A stretch of DNA of 64,000 nucleotides, taken from NCBI RefSeq assembly GCF_900114675.1, contig NZ_FOZM01000001.1, positions 1,488,001 to 1,552,000 on the forward strand. Direction: 5' to 3'. The stretch is from Yoonia litorea (GTDB lineage: Bacteria > Pseudomonadota > Alphaproteobacteria > Rhodobacterales > Rhodobacteraceae). Numbering within the stretch: the first letter of the stretch is position 1; every line of letters starts with the position of its first letter. This document shows positions 44,006 through 53,798 of this stretch, piece after piece. The notes under the pieces were generated by a model that made no database searches, was not told the origin of the DNA, and worked only from the letters and a program-made list of their open reading frames with translations. A program made the translations under genes and the position numbers.

Positions 44006-44421
44006 TGCGCGGCAAAGACGCTGCACCGTGAGTCTCAGGAAGACGGTATCGCGGACATTTGTTCATCGCGCAGCATTCGGTACTTCGGGCTCTGTCCTGC
44101 CATTCGCTGCAAAACGCTCTAAAGTCCGGTACCGGCCCATTGCTGCCGTTCGTCGAAACTTAGCATCGCTGCAGTTGCACTTCGCGTTGCGGTCAATCGC
44201 TGCATTTGCAAATTCCAGCGATCGGCGAACTGGTGGAGTGCAGGACAGCGCAAGCTTTCGCTGCGGGTGCGCCCCGGTCTGCTTTCCTTACAGCACATCC
44301 GGTGTAAAACAGTCGCCAGCGCGGAAACTGGGGTCCGCGTGCCGCAGGCAGTGATGCCATGCGCATGAAGAACCTGGGCACAGTGAGCCTGAAACATCGA
44401 TCAAAGTTCTCAAGGTGCAAG
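44006..44421. repeat. Intergenic repeat copy, about 44050-44290
   Basis: This 416-base gap has no gene. It holds pieces of the dispersed repeat family: GCGGACATTTG at 44051, CATTCGCTGC at 44101, GGCCCATTGCTGCCGTTCG at 44134-44152, and TTTCGCTGCGGGTGCGCC toward 44273. The pieces follow the same order of short CG/GC-rich words as the copies at 47.9, 57.8 and 58.2 kb, but with insertions. Confidence 0.6.
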
Positions 44422-46986
44422 CTAGAGATCAAGCGTTCTCGCAACGATCTGCTTAAGGCTGTCTGAGCTGTATGGTTTGTTGAGCACTTGAACTTCAGGG
44501 AACCGCTCAACGATAGCCGAGTTCGCGCCATACCCTGTTGCGAGGGCCGTGGGAATGCGCAACTCCAAACACTTCTCGATCACGGGGAGCGATGTCTCAT
44601 CGCCCAAATTGACATCCAAGAGTGCAAACGAGATGTCACGTTCACCGATGAGCTTAAGCGCATCGGCAACGGAGCTCGCGGTAAAGACATGCTCGGCACC
44701 CAAGTTTGACAGCATGTCTGACGCATCTAACGCGATGACCATATTGTCCTCCAGTACGAGGCACTGTCCCTCGAGTCGCACTTTCGAAGCTTTTTCGTTC
44801 TCTTCCACTTGCGGCCTTACAGTCTTCAACTCGGCCTTCCGAACATGGGCAGATGGCAAGACGAAGTCGGCTTCTAACCCTGTCACGCGGTATCGCGTAT
44901 CGGCCCGGCCTTTCAGTTCGAATGGAATGGAGCGCTCGATGATCGTCGTTCCGAAGCCACGCCGTTTAGGTGCCTGCACAGGGGGGCCGTTTTTCTCGCG
45001 CCAAGACAGCTTCGCGACCCCATCAGGCTGCAGACGGACATCAAGCGCAACGGAGCCCGATGAGTCGTTGAGCGCGCCGTACTTGGCCGAGTTTGTCACA
45101 AGTTCGTGTATCACGAGCGCAAGGGTCGAGAAAGCCGTGGGCGACAGATCAATCTCATCGCCGGTGATCATCACTCGCGAGGCTTTCGCCGTCAAAAACG
45201 CTTTCACCTCGGTTTCGACCAAGGAGCGGAAAGAGACCCAATTCCACTCTGTCTGTGTCAGCTGGTCGTGCGCTCGAGCGAGGGCAAAAATGCGATCTTC
45301 CAGAACGGATCGGTAGTCGTCTAGCGACTTCGCATCTTCCTGTCCCTGGGATACCAATCCACGAATAAGATTCAGAATGTTCCGGACGCGGTGGTTCAAC
45401 TCCGCCACGAGTAGCTCTTGCTGATCCTGCGCCTTCTTGCGTACCGCGTTCCGCTCATCGGCCATCTTCAGTACGACTTCCAGCAGCGTCACGCGAAGGG
45501 CGTCAGCTGCACGCAGTTCTGAACTTCGCCAGGGCGCGGATTGTCCGCGCACGACCTCTTGCCAGGCGTCAAAGCTTTTGCGTGGGGTTAGCCGGACACC
45601 GTTTGGACCAAGCTCGACGGGTTTTTCTGGGTTTCCCGCCCACTTTACGGAAGACGCGATCTCGCGACGGAACAGTACGAGATAGTCTCTTGGAGTACGA
45701 GATACAGGGAGGGCCAGAATACCGGCCACCCGATCTGCGAAGTTCTCAGCGGCCGGATAGCGCGTTGAGAGCGCATGAGTTTGGTAGACCTGTCCCGACG
45801 GCGTTGTGTTCAAAAACCTCGCCAGACCCATGAATTCTTCTTTGGTCGGTGTGGCTCCGGCCGACTTGTAGTCGCCATCCGTGAACACAGCAGCCCCGTC
45901 GAAGGGGATGACTTCTTTGATATTCTCAGACAGGACGTCGAAGGCCTCTGACATGGATTTGCCGCCAGAGAGCTGAGTCATCAACCGATCGTGCAACGAC
46001 CGCGCAAGATCCACTTCGGCCAGTTCATTTGTCAACTCCACCTGGGCGAGTTGATAGTTGAAAAGCTCTGAGAACAGCTCGATCTCGCTGCGGGTCTCGT
46101 AGCTGATGTGTTTTGCCATTTGGTGATGACACGCAAACAGTCCCCATAGCTTGCCATTTCGAATGATCGACACCGACATCGAGGCAGAGACGCCCATATT
46201 GCGCAGGTACTCGAGGTGGATCGGAGAGACCGCGCGCGTCACCGCCAGCGAAAGATCGAGCGGCTGACCATTTGGATCAAGGGAAGGGTGTATGGCATAG
46301 GTCTTTGCATTGACGTCCGAGATGATCCTTAAGGGGCTGCGGAGATAGAGCGCCCGTGCCTGCTTTGGAATATCGCTCGCGGGATAGCGTAGGCCCAGAA
46401 ACGGTTCCTGATCGGGTTCGGCAACTTCCGCGATGACTGTGCCGCTATCGTCTTCGTTGAACCTATAGACCATGACACGGTCGAATCCGGACAACAGCTT
46501 CACCGCACGGGCAGCTTCGCGCGACATGTCCTCGATCGTTTCGTGCCGCCTTACCCGACCAATCAAAGCGCGCACCGACGAACGATCCTGTTCGCTCTGT
46601 GTCCCGATCTGGCGCGGCTCGAATTCGAAGATCATATTCCGGTCGCTTTGACTGACTGAGATGTCAAAAAGCCTCTCATCTTCGAGAGCGGCATATGCGA
46701 ACACACGCGCCGTGCCGGTTTGATAGCTGAGCACCTGCATCTTCGTTCGCAGGTTGTGGACCGTCTCCTGGGGGAAGATATCCGTGAACCGTGAACCAAC
46801 AATGCTTTGGGCGTCGAGCCCAAGAATGGTGCCACAGTTCTCCGAGGCACACGTCACCATCCAGTCTGACGACAGCGCGATCAAACACCCGTAGCTTTGG
46901 ACACGCCCGAGAATATGGATCGGTTCGCGGTCGCAATTGGTCAGATCGTAGTCTTGCTGTTGCTGGATTGGGTCTGTCTCAGGCAT
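44422..46986 (-). CDS. bphP: Bacteriophytochrome histidine kinase with fused receiver
   Basis: An 854-residue red/far-red photoreceptor. Domain order is PAS (with biliverdin-binding Cys18 in TNCDREPIHILGRVQSYG), GAF (LRYPASDIPKQARALYLRSP), PHY, an HWE/HisKA_2-type kinase (AELNHRVRNILNLIRGLV), ATPase, and a C-terminal receiver (about 742-854) with phospho-acceptor Asp791 in FALLDVNLG and Lys837 in LNKPY. Light probably sets autophosphorylation and transfer to its own receiver; the downstream partner is unknown. GGGAGAG six bases upstream supports the ATG. It overlaps the haem oxygenase gene by eight bases. Confidence 0.95.
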   Translation of the reverse strand: MPETDPIQQQQDYDLTNCDREPIHILGRVQSYGCLIALSSDWMVTCASENCGTILGLDAQSIVGSRFTDIFPQETVHNLRTKMQVLSYQTGTARVFAYAALEDERLFDISVSQSDRNMIFEFEPRQIGTQSEQDRSSVRALIGRVRRHETIEDMSREAARAVKLLSGFDRVMVYRFNEDDSGTVIAEVAEPDQEPFLGLRYPASDIPKQARALYLRSPLRIISDVNAKTYAIHPSLDPNGQPLDLSLAVTRAVSPIHLEYLRNMGVSASMSVSIIRNGKLWGLFACHHQMAKHISYETRSEIELFSELFNYQLAQVELTNELAEVDLARSLHDRLMTQLSGGKSMSEAFDVLSENIKEVIPFDGAAVFTDGDYKSAGATPTKEEFMGLARFLNTTPSGQVYQTHALSTRYPAAENFADRVAGILALPVSRTPRDYLVLFRREIASSVKWAGNPEKPVELGPNGVRLTPRKSFDAWQEVVRGQSAPWRSSELRAADALRVTLLEVVLKMADERNAVRKKAQDQQELLVAELNHRVRNILNLIRGLVSQGQEDAKSLDDYRSVLEDRIFALARAHDQLTQTEWNWVSFRSLVETEVKAFLTAKASRVMITGDEIDLSPTAFSTLALVIHELVTNSAKYGALNDSSGSVALDVRLQPDGVAKLSWREKNGPPVQAPKRRGFGTTIIERSIPFELKGRADTRYRVTGLEADFVLPSAHVRKAELKTVRPQVEENEKASKVRLEGQCLVLEDNMVIALDASDMLSNLGAEHVFTASSVADALKLIGERDISFALLDVNLGDETSLPVIEKCLELRIPTALATGYGANSAIVERFPEVQVLNKPYSSDSLKQIVARTLDL

Positions 46987-47545
46987 GGGTCTCTCCCTTC
47001 ATGAGCGTAACAGCGCGGGCACACTCACGGTACATATGAAAAATTCGGTCGGCGTCTCTGACGATTTGATCAGCAAGTGGACCGGTAGAAGACAACTCTT
47101 CGGCAGTGTCGCAGAAAGATGCCCAAATCTCGATATAGCTCGGTGCCGAAAAGTATGCGTCTGCCTGTCGAACCTGAGCGTTAGTCGTTGCTTGCCATCT
47201 CTTTTTGAGGATTCGTGAGCCAAGCCTTGACCCTGAAATGGCGTAGTCGATGGCAAGCGGGTGAACCGGTTCGATTTCAGCTGGTGATGTTTGAGTGGAC
47301 GAGCTCAGTTTTCGAAGGTCACGCGTTGCGCGCTCAAGCAGATCTTGTATCACGGCTTCCGCTTTCGCCGAGACGTCAAGTGCCGAGAGCGTTTGAAGCG
47401 CGGCGGACTGCATATTGAGAAAGCCCATAAGACCATCCGGCATCGTCAGGTTGAACCTAGACACCTCATGATCGAGGCTTTCATGAGCCGAGTACGTGTC
47501 TATTCGCAAACGCGCGCGCAGGCTGGTCTGTGTGTGTTTTATCAT
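46979..47545 (-). CDS. bphO: Haem oxygenase (BphO type)
   Basis: A 188-residue haem oxygenase that cleaves haem to biliverdin, the chromophore of the phytochrome encoded next. The proximal haem ligand is His20 in TYSAHESLDHEVSRFNL, and the distal-helix region GSRLGSRILKKRW matches the family. Start ATG 47545 is immediately preceded by GGAGG with no spacer, and no other in-frame start is possible upstream (a TGA lies close by). Either initiation is weak or a later TTG is used. The bphO-bphP order and the eight-base overlap make a tight operon. Confidence 0.92.
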   Translation of the reverse strand: MIKHTQTSLRARLRIDTYSAHESLDHEVSRFNLTMPDGLMGFLNMQSAALQTLSALDVSAKAEAVIQDLLERATRDLRKLSSSTQTSPAEIEPVHPLAIDYAISGSRLGSRILKKRWQATTNAQVRQADAYFSAPSYIEIWASFCDTAEELSSTGPLADQIVRDADRIFHMYRECARAVTLMKGETHA

Positions 47546-48318
47546 CCTCCAATCATGTCAAAAATTCTAGCAACTTCAATGTAAACGACACTGGACAGTT
47601 TTGCATTAATCTATGACATCTCTCGTGCGCGAGTGGTGAAGCATAGTGATGTGGTTAGGCGCACAACCAAAGCCGGGTTTTCACCGACGGCAATGAAACG
47701 AAAACGCTCGAGAACCGTTCGCATCATATCTTCAGCAAAACGCGCTCTAATTCTGTCATGCTTTCAAACACTCGCCGGGCCGCGGATGTTGATGTACAGT
47801 ATAGGATCTGGAGATTTGTGTTCAGAGCCAACCTCCTAGGCGTAGAATCAAGGCATTTCAGCTCGGATGGCCTTCGGGGACGGCCCATAGCTGCCGTTCA
47901 CCGACTGATCAACATGCTGCGCTCGCAGCCCGCTTTACGGACATTCGCTGCAGGCGCGAAATCTGGGCGTCGTTGGCCTCATAGTCTGCAGGGCCTTGCT
48001 GCCGTTCGGTCCTTTGATTCGAAGATCAGCCATATGCGCATTACGAAATCAGAGAAAGCCGCAACAGACGAAGAGTGTGAAATCGCGGCAGTGCAACGCG
48101 TTCGGCCACAAAAAACAAGGCCGACGACCTGCGCCTCATCACAAGCCGCCCCCAACCAAGGCATATGCTGCCGTCTGCAGATCGGACATTTGGCGTGAGA
48201 CATGTGCCAGAGCCAAGCGAAACAGCCGAACGAACTTAAGGTTTGGCTTCGTGGCAATGGCTTGAGCAGAAAGAGCTGCAACTGATGCGCCGTTGCCCTA
48301 CTTTGCGCGACGCGTAAT
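47546..48318. repeat. Long intergenic region with dispersed-repeat copies
   Basis: 773 bases without a credible gene. The left 90 bases are the bphO promoter region (AT-rich, on the minus strand). The repeat family appears at 47882-47963, with the words CCCATAGCTGCCGTTCACC, ATGCTGCGCTCGCAGCCCGC (47914) and CGGACATTCGCTGCAGG (from 47938). It recurs at 47991-48012 (GGGCCTTGCTGCCGTTCGG) and near 48166-48198 (GCTGCCGTCTGCAGATCGG). The rest shows nothing recognisable. Confidence 0.6.
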
Positions 48319-48858
48319 CTAGAGGTTGTTCGTGAATGTATTCAGCTGCCTGAGCGACGTAATGTGGTGCAAGGTTTTGCCCTTGGCCCGTACTTTGATT
48401 TTTTCAAGCAAATCTGGCGTCCAGAATGCCCGGGACAACTTTAGGTACTTGAAGCCTGCGAGGGTCCCTTTGAGAACAGAGCTTCCTTCGGGCCACCCCA
48501 GCGGCTTCACGAATGGAGCCTTAAGGAACCTCTTGATCACCCACCAGTAGTGAATGCGGTAGGGCAGATCGACGTAGACGAGCGTATCTGCCGCATCAAT
48601 GCGATCCCAAAAGGACCGCATGGTTCCCAGGCCTTCGATCACCCATTTGTCGGACGCTATCAGCTCTGCATGTTTCTGGTAAAAGACGTCCCTATCAACA
48701 AGCTCGCCGTTTTGATGGTATTCCATCAGATCCAACGGAAACAGGGCGATACCGGTCGCCTCTGATATCTTGCAGCTCAGCGTTGACTTGCCGCCCGCAG
48801 GCTTTCCGAAAACCGTTACTCTTTTGATGGCTGCTGTGGTTGAGGCGTCTTGTGTCAT
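48319..48858 (-). CDS. P-loop NTPase, adenylate-kinase/FlaR-like
   Basis: A 179-residue small P-loop protein with Walker A VFGKPAGGKSTLS (residues 16-28) and a helical lid region rich in Arg and Trp (YRIHYWWVIKRFLKAP). It belongs to the loose group annotated as topology-modulation or AAA_17/18 kinases, where nucleotide or small-molecule phosphorylation is presumed. It stands alone. A solitary role in nucleotide or metabolite phosphorylation is inferred. Confidence 0.82.
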   Translation of the reverse strand: MTQDASTTAAIKRVTVFGKPAGGKSTLSCKISEATGIALFPLDLMEYHQNGELVDRDVFYQKHAELIASDKWVIEGLGTMRSFWDRIDAADTLVYVDLPYRIHYWWVIKRFLKAPFVKPLGWPEGSSVLKGTLAGFKYLKLSRAFWTPDLLEKIKVRAKGKTLHHITSLRQLNTFTNNL

Positions 48859-48908
48859 CTTTTTTGTCTACTGTCGGACCCGTCGTGATGGAAGCCCGTT
48901 GGGGGGCT

Positions 48909-49610
48909 TCAGGTTTGTGTGTCGAATACGTGGTCGAGCCAAGAGCGGACCGAAGTTTCAAACCCGATGAAGTCTGCTGCAAGGAAGAGCGTGGGGACGG
49001 GAGCGACTGCAACTGCGGCACAAAAGAGGAATTGCCTGAACGTCAGCAACCGGCTGTATCCCATGGCCATCGCGATGCCGCCACCGCCGCCCACGACGGT
49101 GTTGGCGGGCATGTTAATCATGGCGATGAACGCCAGACCGCGAAATCGTAGAAGGCGCCGCAGGGCTGGCCGATGGCACAGCCTGTCTTGCAGCAGCGCG
49201 ATCCCATCGGACGTCCATAAATCGTCGCCCGCACCATTGCCGCGCCGGTAAAGATGCGCGTGGCGCCCGGCTATGAAGGCGATGGTCAGGCCGAGAACGG
49301 TTGCGGCGTAGACCGGCACGGCCATTGACGATCCCAAGGCAAGCATAACGGCGAGCCCGATTTCTGCGCTTGGCACAAACGGGATGGCAAGGAGGACCAC
49401 GTAGAGGAGTAGAATGATCCAGGCCAAAGAGAACGATGGCATTCCGATCTGCAGTTCCGCCAGGAGTGTCGCGGGGAACGCTGACATACGGACCGCCAGC
49501 CAACCCGCCACCCCAACGATGAGGGCCAAGCCGATCAGGCGGGTGCCGCTCAGGACCAGTCCCGGTGTGCCGGTCAAGTCGGAACGCATCGGAGGAAGCA
49601 GCCGCGTCAT
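48909..49610 (-). CDS. VTT-like membrane protein, paralogue of the 1182-1841 gene
   Basis: A 233-residue multi-pass membrane protein. It shares VVLLAIPFVPSAEIG and the glycine patch NTVVGGGGGIAMAMG with the protein encoded at 1182-1841, in the same relative places, so the two are paralogues. It has a longer N-terminus and C-terminal tail. Its start overlaps the stop of the DUF2306 gene by four bases (ATGA), which ties the two in translation. Function unknown. Confidence 0.75.
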   Translation of the reverse strand: MTRLLPPMRSDLTGTPGLVLSGTRLIGLALIVGVAGWLAVRMSAFPATLLAELQIGMPSFSLAWIILLLYVVLLAIPFVPSAEIGLAVMLALGSSMAVPVYAATVLGLTIAFIAGRHAHLYRRGNGAGDDLWTSDGIALLQDRLCHRPALRRLLRFRGLAFIAMINMPANTVVGGGGGIAMAMGYSRLLTFRQFLFCAAVAVAPVPTLFLAADFIGFETSVRSWLDHVFDTQT

Positions 49611-50287
49611 GGCGCGGGCCGCGCGGCTGGCTTATCGACGGCTCTGGTAGGTCTTGCAAGGTCGGCGTGGCGGATGATCGCCTCTGCGATGACAAGGTTG
49701 ATCACCCAGGCAGCCACCATCAGGACATCGCGTGAAAAGCCCGATGGCTCGGCGCCGAAGAGGGCCATCCCAGCGATGAACAATGCAGTCTGCGTCGCAG
49801 CGCCCTGGCCGATGGCGTAGGTCCGCAGCATGGCGGCCCGGTGGGCTGCTATGTTTCTTGCCCGTATCGCAACGACCGCCCAGACAATGGCGGCAACCAT
49901 TGCAATACTAAGAACGACGCGCGCCCAATAGAGCAACGGGCCCTGAAGTGCCGACGGAAAGACGTAGAACACCGTCATCCAAAGCCCGGTCAATGCACTG
50001 ACACAGCCGGCCGCTGCAACCAGTCGACCAAGACCCCGGTGCAGGGCGGGGCGAGTGCGCCGCAAGCTCGGCAGAAACTGAACCGCACCGGCAAGACAGA
50101 AAATTGCGCTCGCCAGGATATGCAGAACAATCGGCACCGGCTCGTTGATCGCGCGTGGGTTGGGCGGCATGATGATCGGCCCGCCCAGAAGCTCGGAAAC
50201 CCGGACAAAGGGCAAGACAGCGGGAATGAAGGAATAGACCAAGGCGAACGCCAGAAAGGCCCATTCGAATTTGGTGACGTTGCGCAT
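49607..50287 (-). CDS. DUF2306 family membrane protein
   Basis: A 226-residue protein with six or so membrane segments. The paired motifs VLHILASAIFCLAGAVQF and LHRGLGRLVAAAG, then HRAAMLRTYAIGQGAAT, contain the spaced histidines and arginines typical of DUF2306 (predicted haem- or quinone-related membrane proteins, not characterised). The C-terminus is Pro/Ala-rich. First gene of a two-gene operon with the VTT-like gene. Confidence 0.82.
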   Translation of the reverse strand: MRNVTKFEWAFLAFALVYSFIPAVLPFVRVSELLGGPIIMPPNPRAINEPVPIVLHILASAIFCLAGAVQFLPSLRRTRPALHRGLGRLVAAAGCVSALTGLWMTVFYVFPSALQGPLLYWARVVLSIAMVAAIVWAVVAIRARNIAAHRAAMLRTYAIGQGAATQTALFIAGMALFGAEPSGFSRDVLMVAAWVINLVIAEAIIRHADLARPTRAVDKPAARPAP

Positions 50288-50828
50288 TTCCGGCTCCGTT
50301 TGACTGAATGCCCCCTGTCAGGGCATTGGCTGACTAAGTGCTGCGCGACGTCAGCGAAGGCGTCGCGCGGTTTGGCACTGTGGCGGTGTTCGTGCCGTCG
50401 GCACTCCTCACTTGGAGATCTATTAGCTGTGCGCCTATAAATGGTGGATTGCCCAAATCCTGACAGCTGCCATACACAGATGTATAAGCGCGGGGTCCGC
50501 CCTTTGGATTAGAAGCAGGTCCGGGTGTCAGGCTGCCTCAAGCTTCGCTGACAGGCAGGCAAGGCCGAACACCTGACAGGACAGGGCTTATAGTGACGCG
50601 AGATTATGTGCCAGCGCATGGCCGCTGTTCGGATTTCGGAGATGGACCATGCAGGCACAAATGGGCATTCCTGAGGTCGAAAGCCCGTCCTGCCGCGACT
50701 ACGGGACCATGGCACCAGGGACGGAGCCATTCAAGAATGAACGATTTTGGTCGCGCCGCTCCGAGTGACAGGGTTGCGGACGGTCTTGAACAAGACAAAG
50801 CCATTATCGTTTGGCAAAAGTGAACGTC
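50288..50828. other. Intergenic region before the beta-lactamase gene
   Basis: About 540 bases. An imperfect inverted repeat (ATGCCC, then GGGCAT, around 50308-50326) lies just upstream of the DUF2306 gene. A 76-codon frame at 50593-50823 ends six bases before the beta-lactamase start; its last residues (DGLEQDKAIIVWQK) look protein-like, but there is no start context, and it may be a gene remnant. No promoter boxes could be fixed. Confidence 0.35.
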
Positions 50829-51764
50829 ATGAAGAACCCTCGACGCCCACTTCGCGTGCACTTTGCGCGCCCATCCCCCTCTGGGATATGCGCCGCTCGG
50901 CTGCGGCGCGGGGCATGGACACTCACGTTTGCCTTTCTTGCCGTGCATCCGGCGCTGGCCCAGACGCCTCAGACCAAATTGCGCGAAACCGTCGCCAGCA
51001 TAGAAGACACGCTCGATGCGCGGGTCGGGCTGGTCATCCGCCAGAGCGGCACCGACTGGTCATGGAGCCATCGCGGAGATGAGCGGGTTTTGATGACGAG
51101 TACGTTCAAGGCACTGCTCTGCGGCGCGGTCCTGGCCCGCGCCGACGCGGGTACCCTCGATTTGGATGAAGCCCTTGCGATCACGCCATCGGACCTTCAG
51201 GACTATGCCCAGGTGACCGAGGCCCGCGTCGGGACCTTCATGTCCATCGGCGATCTCTGCCTTGCGACCATTGATCTGAGCGACAACACAGCCGCGAACC
51301 TCTTGATTGACCGCTTGGGCGAGCCGGGCGCCGTTACCGACTTTCTGCGGAGCATCGGGGATGAGGTGGGGCGGCTGGACCGTCACGAACCTGCGCTGAA
51401 CACACGCAGCGCTGATGGCCTTTCGGACACCTCGACACCCGACGCGATGGCTACGTCACTGGAAGCATTGCTGGTGGGCGATGCGCTGTCACCGTCCTCC
51501 CGCGCGCAGTTGCGCGAGTGGATGGGCCTCGGCGGGGTGACGGGCAGCCTGTTGCGTGCGTATGTGCGGGACACCTGGGATGTTGCAGACAAGTCCGGGG
51601 CTAGCGCCAACAGCCGAAGCCTGATTGCAATGGTGACCCCGGATGCGGAGGCGCCGTATTTTGTCGCGATCTACATCTCGGAAGCCGAAGTGGGCTTTGA
51701 GAGGCGCAACGCCGCGCTGATTGCGCTGTCAGCTGCTGTTGCCGACCTGATGGCAGACCAGTGA
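50829..51764 (+). CDS. Class A beta-lactamase
   Basis: A 311-residue serine beta-lactamase hydrolysing penicillin-type rings in the periplasm. All motifs are present: Ser91-Thr-Phe-Lys94, Ser151-Asp-Asn153, the omega-loop Glu187-x-x-Leu-Asn191 (RHEPALN) and Lys255-Ser-Gly257 in place of the usual KTG. A long basic N-terminus precedes the hydrophobic signal core (LTFAFLAVHPALAQ). The ATG at 50829 has only a weak ribosome binding site; a TTG at 50811 is an alternative. No ampR-like divergent LysR is next to it, so expression may be constitutive. A MATE pump follows. Confidence 0.93.
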   Translation: MKNPRRPLRVHFARPSPSGICAARLRRGAWTLTFAFLAVHPALAQTPQTKLRETVASIEDTLDARVGLVIRQSGTDWSWSHRGDERVLMTSTFKALLCGAVLARADAGTLDLDEALAITPSDLQDYAQVTEARVGTFMSIGDLCLATIDLSDNTAANLLIDRLGEPGAVTDFLRSIGDEVGRLDRHEPALNTRSADGLSDTSTPDAMATSLEALLVGDALSPSSRAQLREWMGLGGVTGSLLRAYVRDTWDVADKSGASANSRSLIAMVTPDAEAPYFVAIYISEAEVGFERRNAALIALSAAVADLMADQ

Positions 51765-51984
51765 AGTGATGGACGCCACACCAGCCGATCCCGACCCGCT
51801 TGACAGATATCGCGCGTCTCCGTAGTGACAACGCAGGCCACAGACGCCCGCCGCCCGCCGACATTCGTCACGGTGAAGTTCTGCATCAGATACGATCTTT
51901 GTCATCCTCGGCCTGTGTCGTGCAGATGGTAATGCGGGCCCCATCCACCTATTGCGCGACCAAAGCCAGAAGGAAAACAGGGTC

Positions 51985-53373
51985 ATGTCGTCCCAAACCA
52001 ATACGTTTCTGAATGGGCCATTGCGCCCGATCTATATCCGCACCGCACTGCCGATCATCTTCGTGATGAGCATGAACGGGCTGCTTGCGGTCGCGGATGC
52101 CTTGTTTCTCGGCCATTTTGCCGGGGCTCAGGCCTTGGCGGCCGTCACACTGATGTTCCCGCTCTATATGCTGGTCGTTTCGCTGGCGACGCTGGTGTCT
52201 TCGGGCATGTCAAGCTGCCTCGCCCGCGAGTTCGGTGCAGGCAGGATGGCCGGGGCCCGCGCGACCTATGCCGGCGCGCACGGCATGGCACTGGCGATGG
52301 GTGTCGGTCTTGTGGCCCTGTTTCTTGCCTTCGGAGAGCCGGTGGCGCTTCTCGCCGCCGGTGGGTCGGAAGAGTTGGCCGAGATGGGGCTGATCTATCT
52401 CCGCATCACGGCCTTCGCGTCACCCATCGTCTTCATCTTGTCGGTCAATTCCGATGCGTTACGGAACGAAGGGCTGGTCGCGTTAATGGCAGGGATGAGC
52501 CTGTTCGTGTCGCTTGCCAACATGCTGTTCAATTACATCCTGATCGGGCAACTCGATCTGGGGGTGGCCGGTTCTGCCTATGGAACTGCGTTGGCGCAAG
52601 TGTTGGCGCTGGTTCTCATTCTCGGATACCGCGTCCTTGGTGCGACGGCGCTGAAACCTTCTGCCTTGTGGCAGCATTCGCTTTGGTCAGGGTGGGCGCG
52701 CATGCTTGCGCTTGGCGCGCCGCAAAGCCTCAATTTCATTGGCCTCGCACTTGGGTCCGGGGCGATCATCGCTGCCTTGCAATGGGTTGAAACCCCGAAT
52801 TACGATGCGACGGTTTCGGCCTATGGCATCATTACCCGGCTGATCACCTTCGCTTTCCTGCCGCTTCTTGGGCTGGCCCACGCAATGCAGACAATCACCG
52901 GCAACAACTTTGGCGCGGGCCTGTATGGGCGCAGCGATGCTAGCTTGCAGACGGCGGTGATTGCGGCCTTTGTCTATTGTTTGACGCTGCAGATCGCGAT
53001 GTCCGTCTTTGCCGGACCCATTGGTGGGACATTTGTGTCGGACCCGACTGTCATTGCCGAAGTTGCACGGATCTTGCCGGTGCTTTCTGCCGGGTTCTTT
53101 GTCGCGGGTCCGCTGATGATGATCGCGATGCATTTCCAAGCGATTGGCGATGCCGCGCGTGCGGCGGTCCTTGGCCTGTCCAAGCCCTATCTCTTTGCGA
53201 TCCCTTTGACCTTTGTCCTTTCGGGTCTGATCGGTGAGCCCGGAATATGGATTGCCGGTCCGTTGGCCGAGGCGCTTCTGGCGGGACTGACCGGCCTCGT
53301 CCTGTCGCGGCTGGCACGCAAGCAATCATTGAGATGGGGCCTGTTTTCACAAACTGAGAGGGTTGCCCTATGA
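51985..53373 (+). CDS. MATE family multidrug efflux transporter
   Basis: A 462-residue, twelve-segment exporter of the MATE family, which uses Na+ or H+ gradients to expel cationic drugs. The two homologous halves are visible (MSMNGLLAVADALFLGHFAG in the first; ITRLITFAFLPLLGLAHAMQ and NNFGAG in the second). The ATG at 51985 follows AAGGAAAACAGG. It overlaps the next gene by four bases (ATGA). With the beta-lactamase upstream it forms a small intrinsic-resistance-like group. Confidence 0.93.
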   Translation: MSSQTNTFLNGPLRPIYIRTALPIIFVMSMNGLLAVADALFLGHFAGAQALAAVTLMFPLYMLVVSLATLVSSGMSSCLAREFGAGRMAGARATYAGAHGMALAMGVGLVALFLAFGEPVALLAAGGSEELAEMGLIYLRITAFASPIVFILSVNSDALRNEGLVALMAGMSLFVSLANMLFNYILIGQLDLGVAGSAYGTALAQVLALVLILGYRVLGATALKPSALWQHSLWSGWARMLALGAPQSLNFIGLALGSGAIIAALQWVETPNYDATVSAYGIITRLITFAFLPLLGLAHAMQTITGNNFGAGLYGRSDASLQTAVIAAFVYCLTLQIAMSVFAGPIGGTFVSDPTVIAEVARILPVLSAGFFVAGPLMMIAMHFQAIGDAARAAVLGLSKPYLFAIPLTFVLSGLIGEPGIWIAGPLAEALLAGLTGLVLSRLARKQSLRWGLFSQTERVAL

Positions 53374-53798
53374 ACCGTGATCTTCCTTCCGTGGCGGAGG
53401 CCAAAAGCGAGGCGAAGGCGTTGCGCACCTCGCTTGCCGAGCAGGGCCAAAAGATCAGCCACGCCCAGGCGCTTGAGCGGATTGCGATGCATTATGGTTT
53501 TCGCGATTGGAACGCACTTCACGCGAGACTAAGCGATGTGCGGCCACGTAATTTGCAGATCGGAGCGCGCGTCACAGGGCGGTACATGTCTCAACCGTTC
53601 CGCGCGACGGTCCGGCAGTCCGATCAGATCCGACCCGGGTGGTTTCGGCTGGTGCTTGATCTTGAGGAGGCCGTGGATGTCGTCCGCTTTGACAGTTTCT
53701 CGAACCTGCGCAAACAGATTCGGGTCGAGATCGGCCCGGCAGGTCATTCGAAAGAACGCACGTCGGATGGGGTACCGCATGCAGAGATCGACCTGTGA
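53370..53798 (+). CDS. Glyoxalase_8-type domain protein
   Basis: A 142-residue protein whose N-terminal half (LPSVAEAKSEAKALRTSLAEQ, then ISHAQALERIAMHYGFRDWNALHARL, residues 5-52) matches the short helical motif known as Glyoxalase_8, often annotated as glyoxalase superfamily although it lacks the metal-binding glyoxalase fold. The C-terminal half is beta-rich. It overlaps the MATE gene by four bases and is probably co-translated. Function unknown. Confidence 0.78.
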   Translation: MNRDLPSVAEAKSEAKALRTSLAEQGQKISHAQALERIAMHYGFRDWNALHARLSDVRPRNLQIGARVTGRYMSQPFRATVRQSDQIRPGWFRLVLDLEEAVDVVRFDSFSNLRKQIRVEIGPAGHSKERTSDGVPHAEIDL

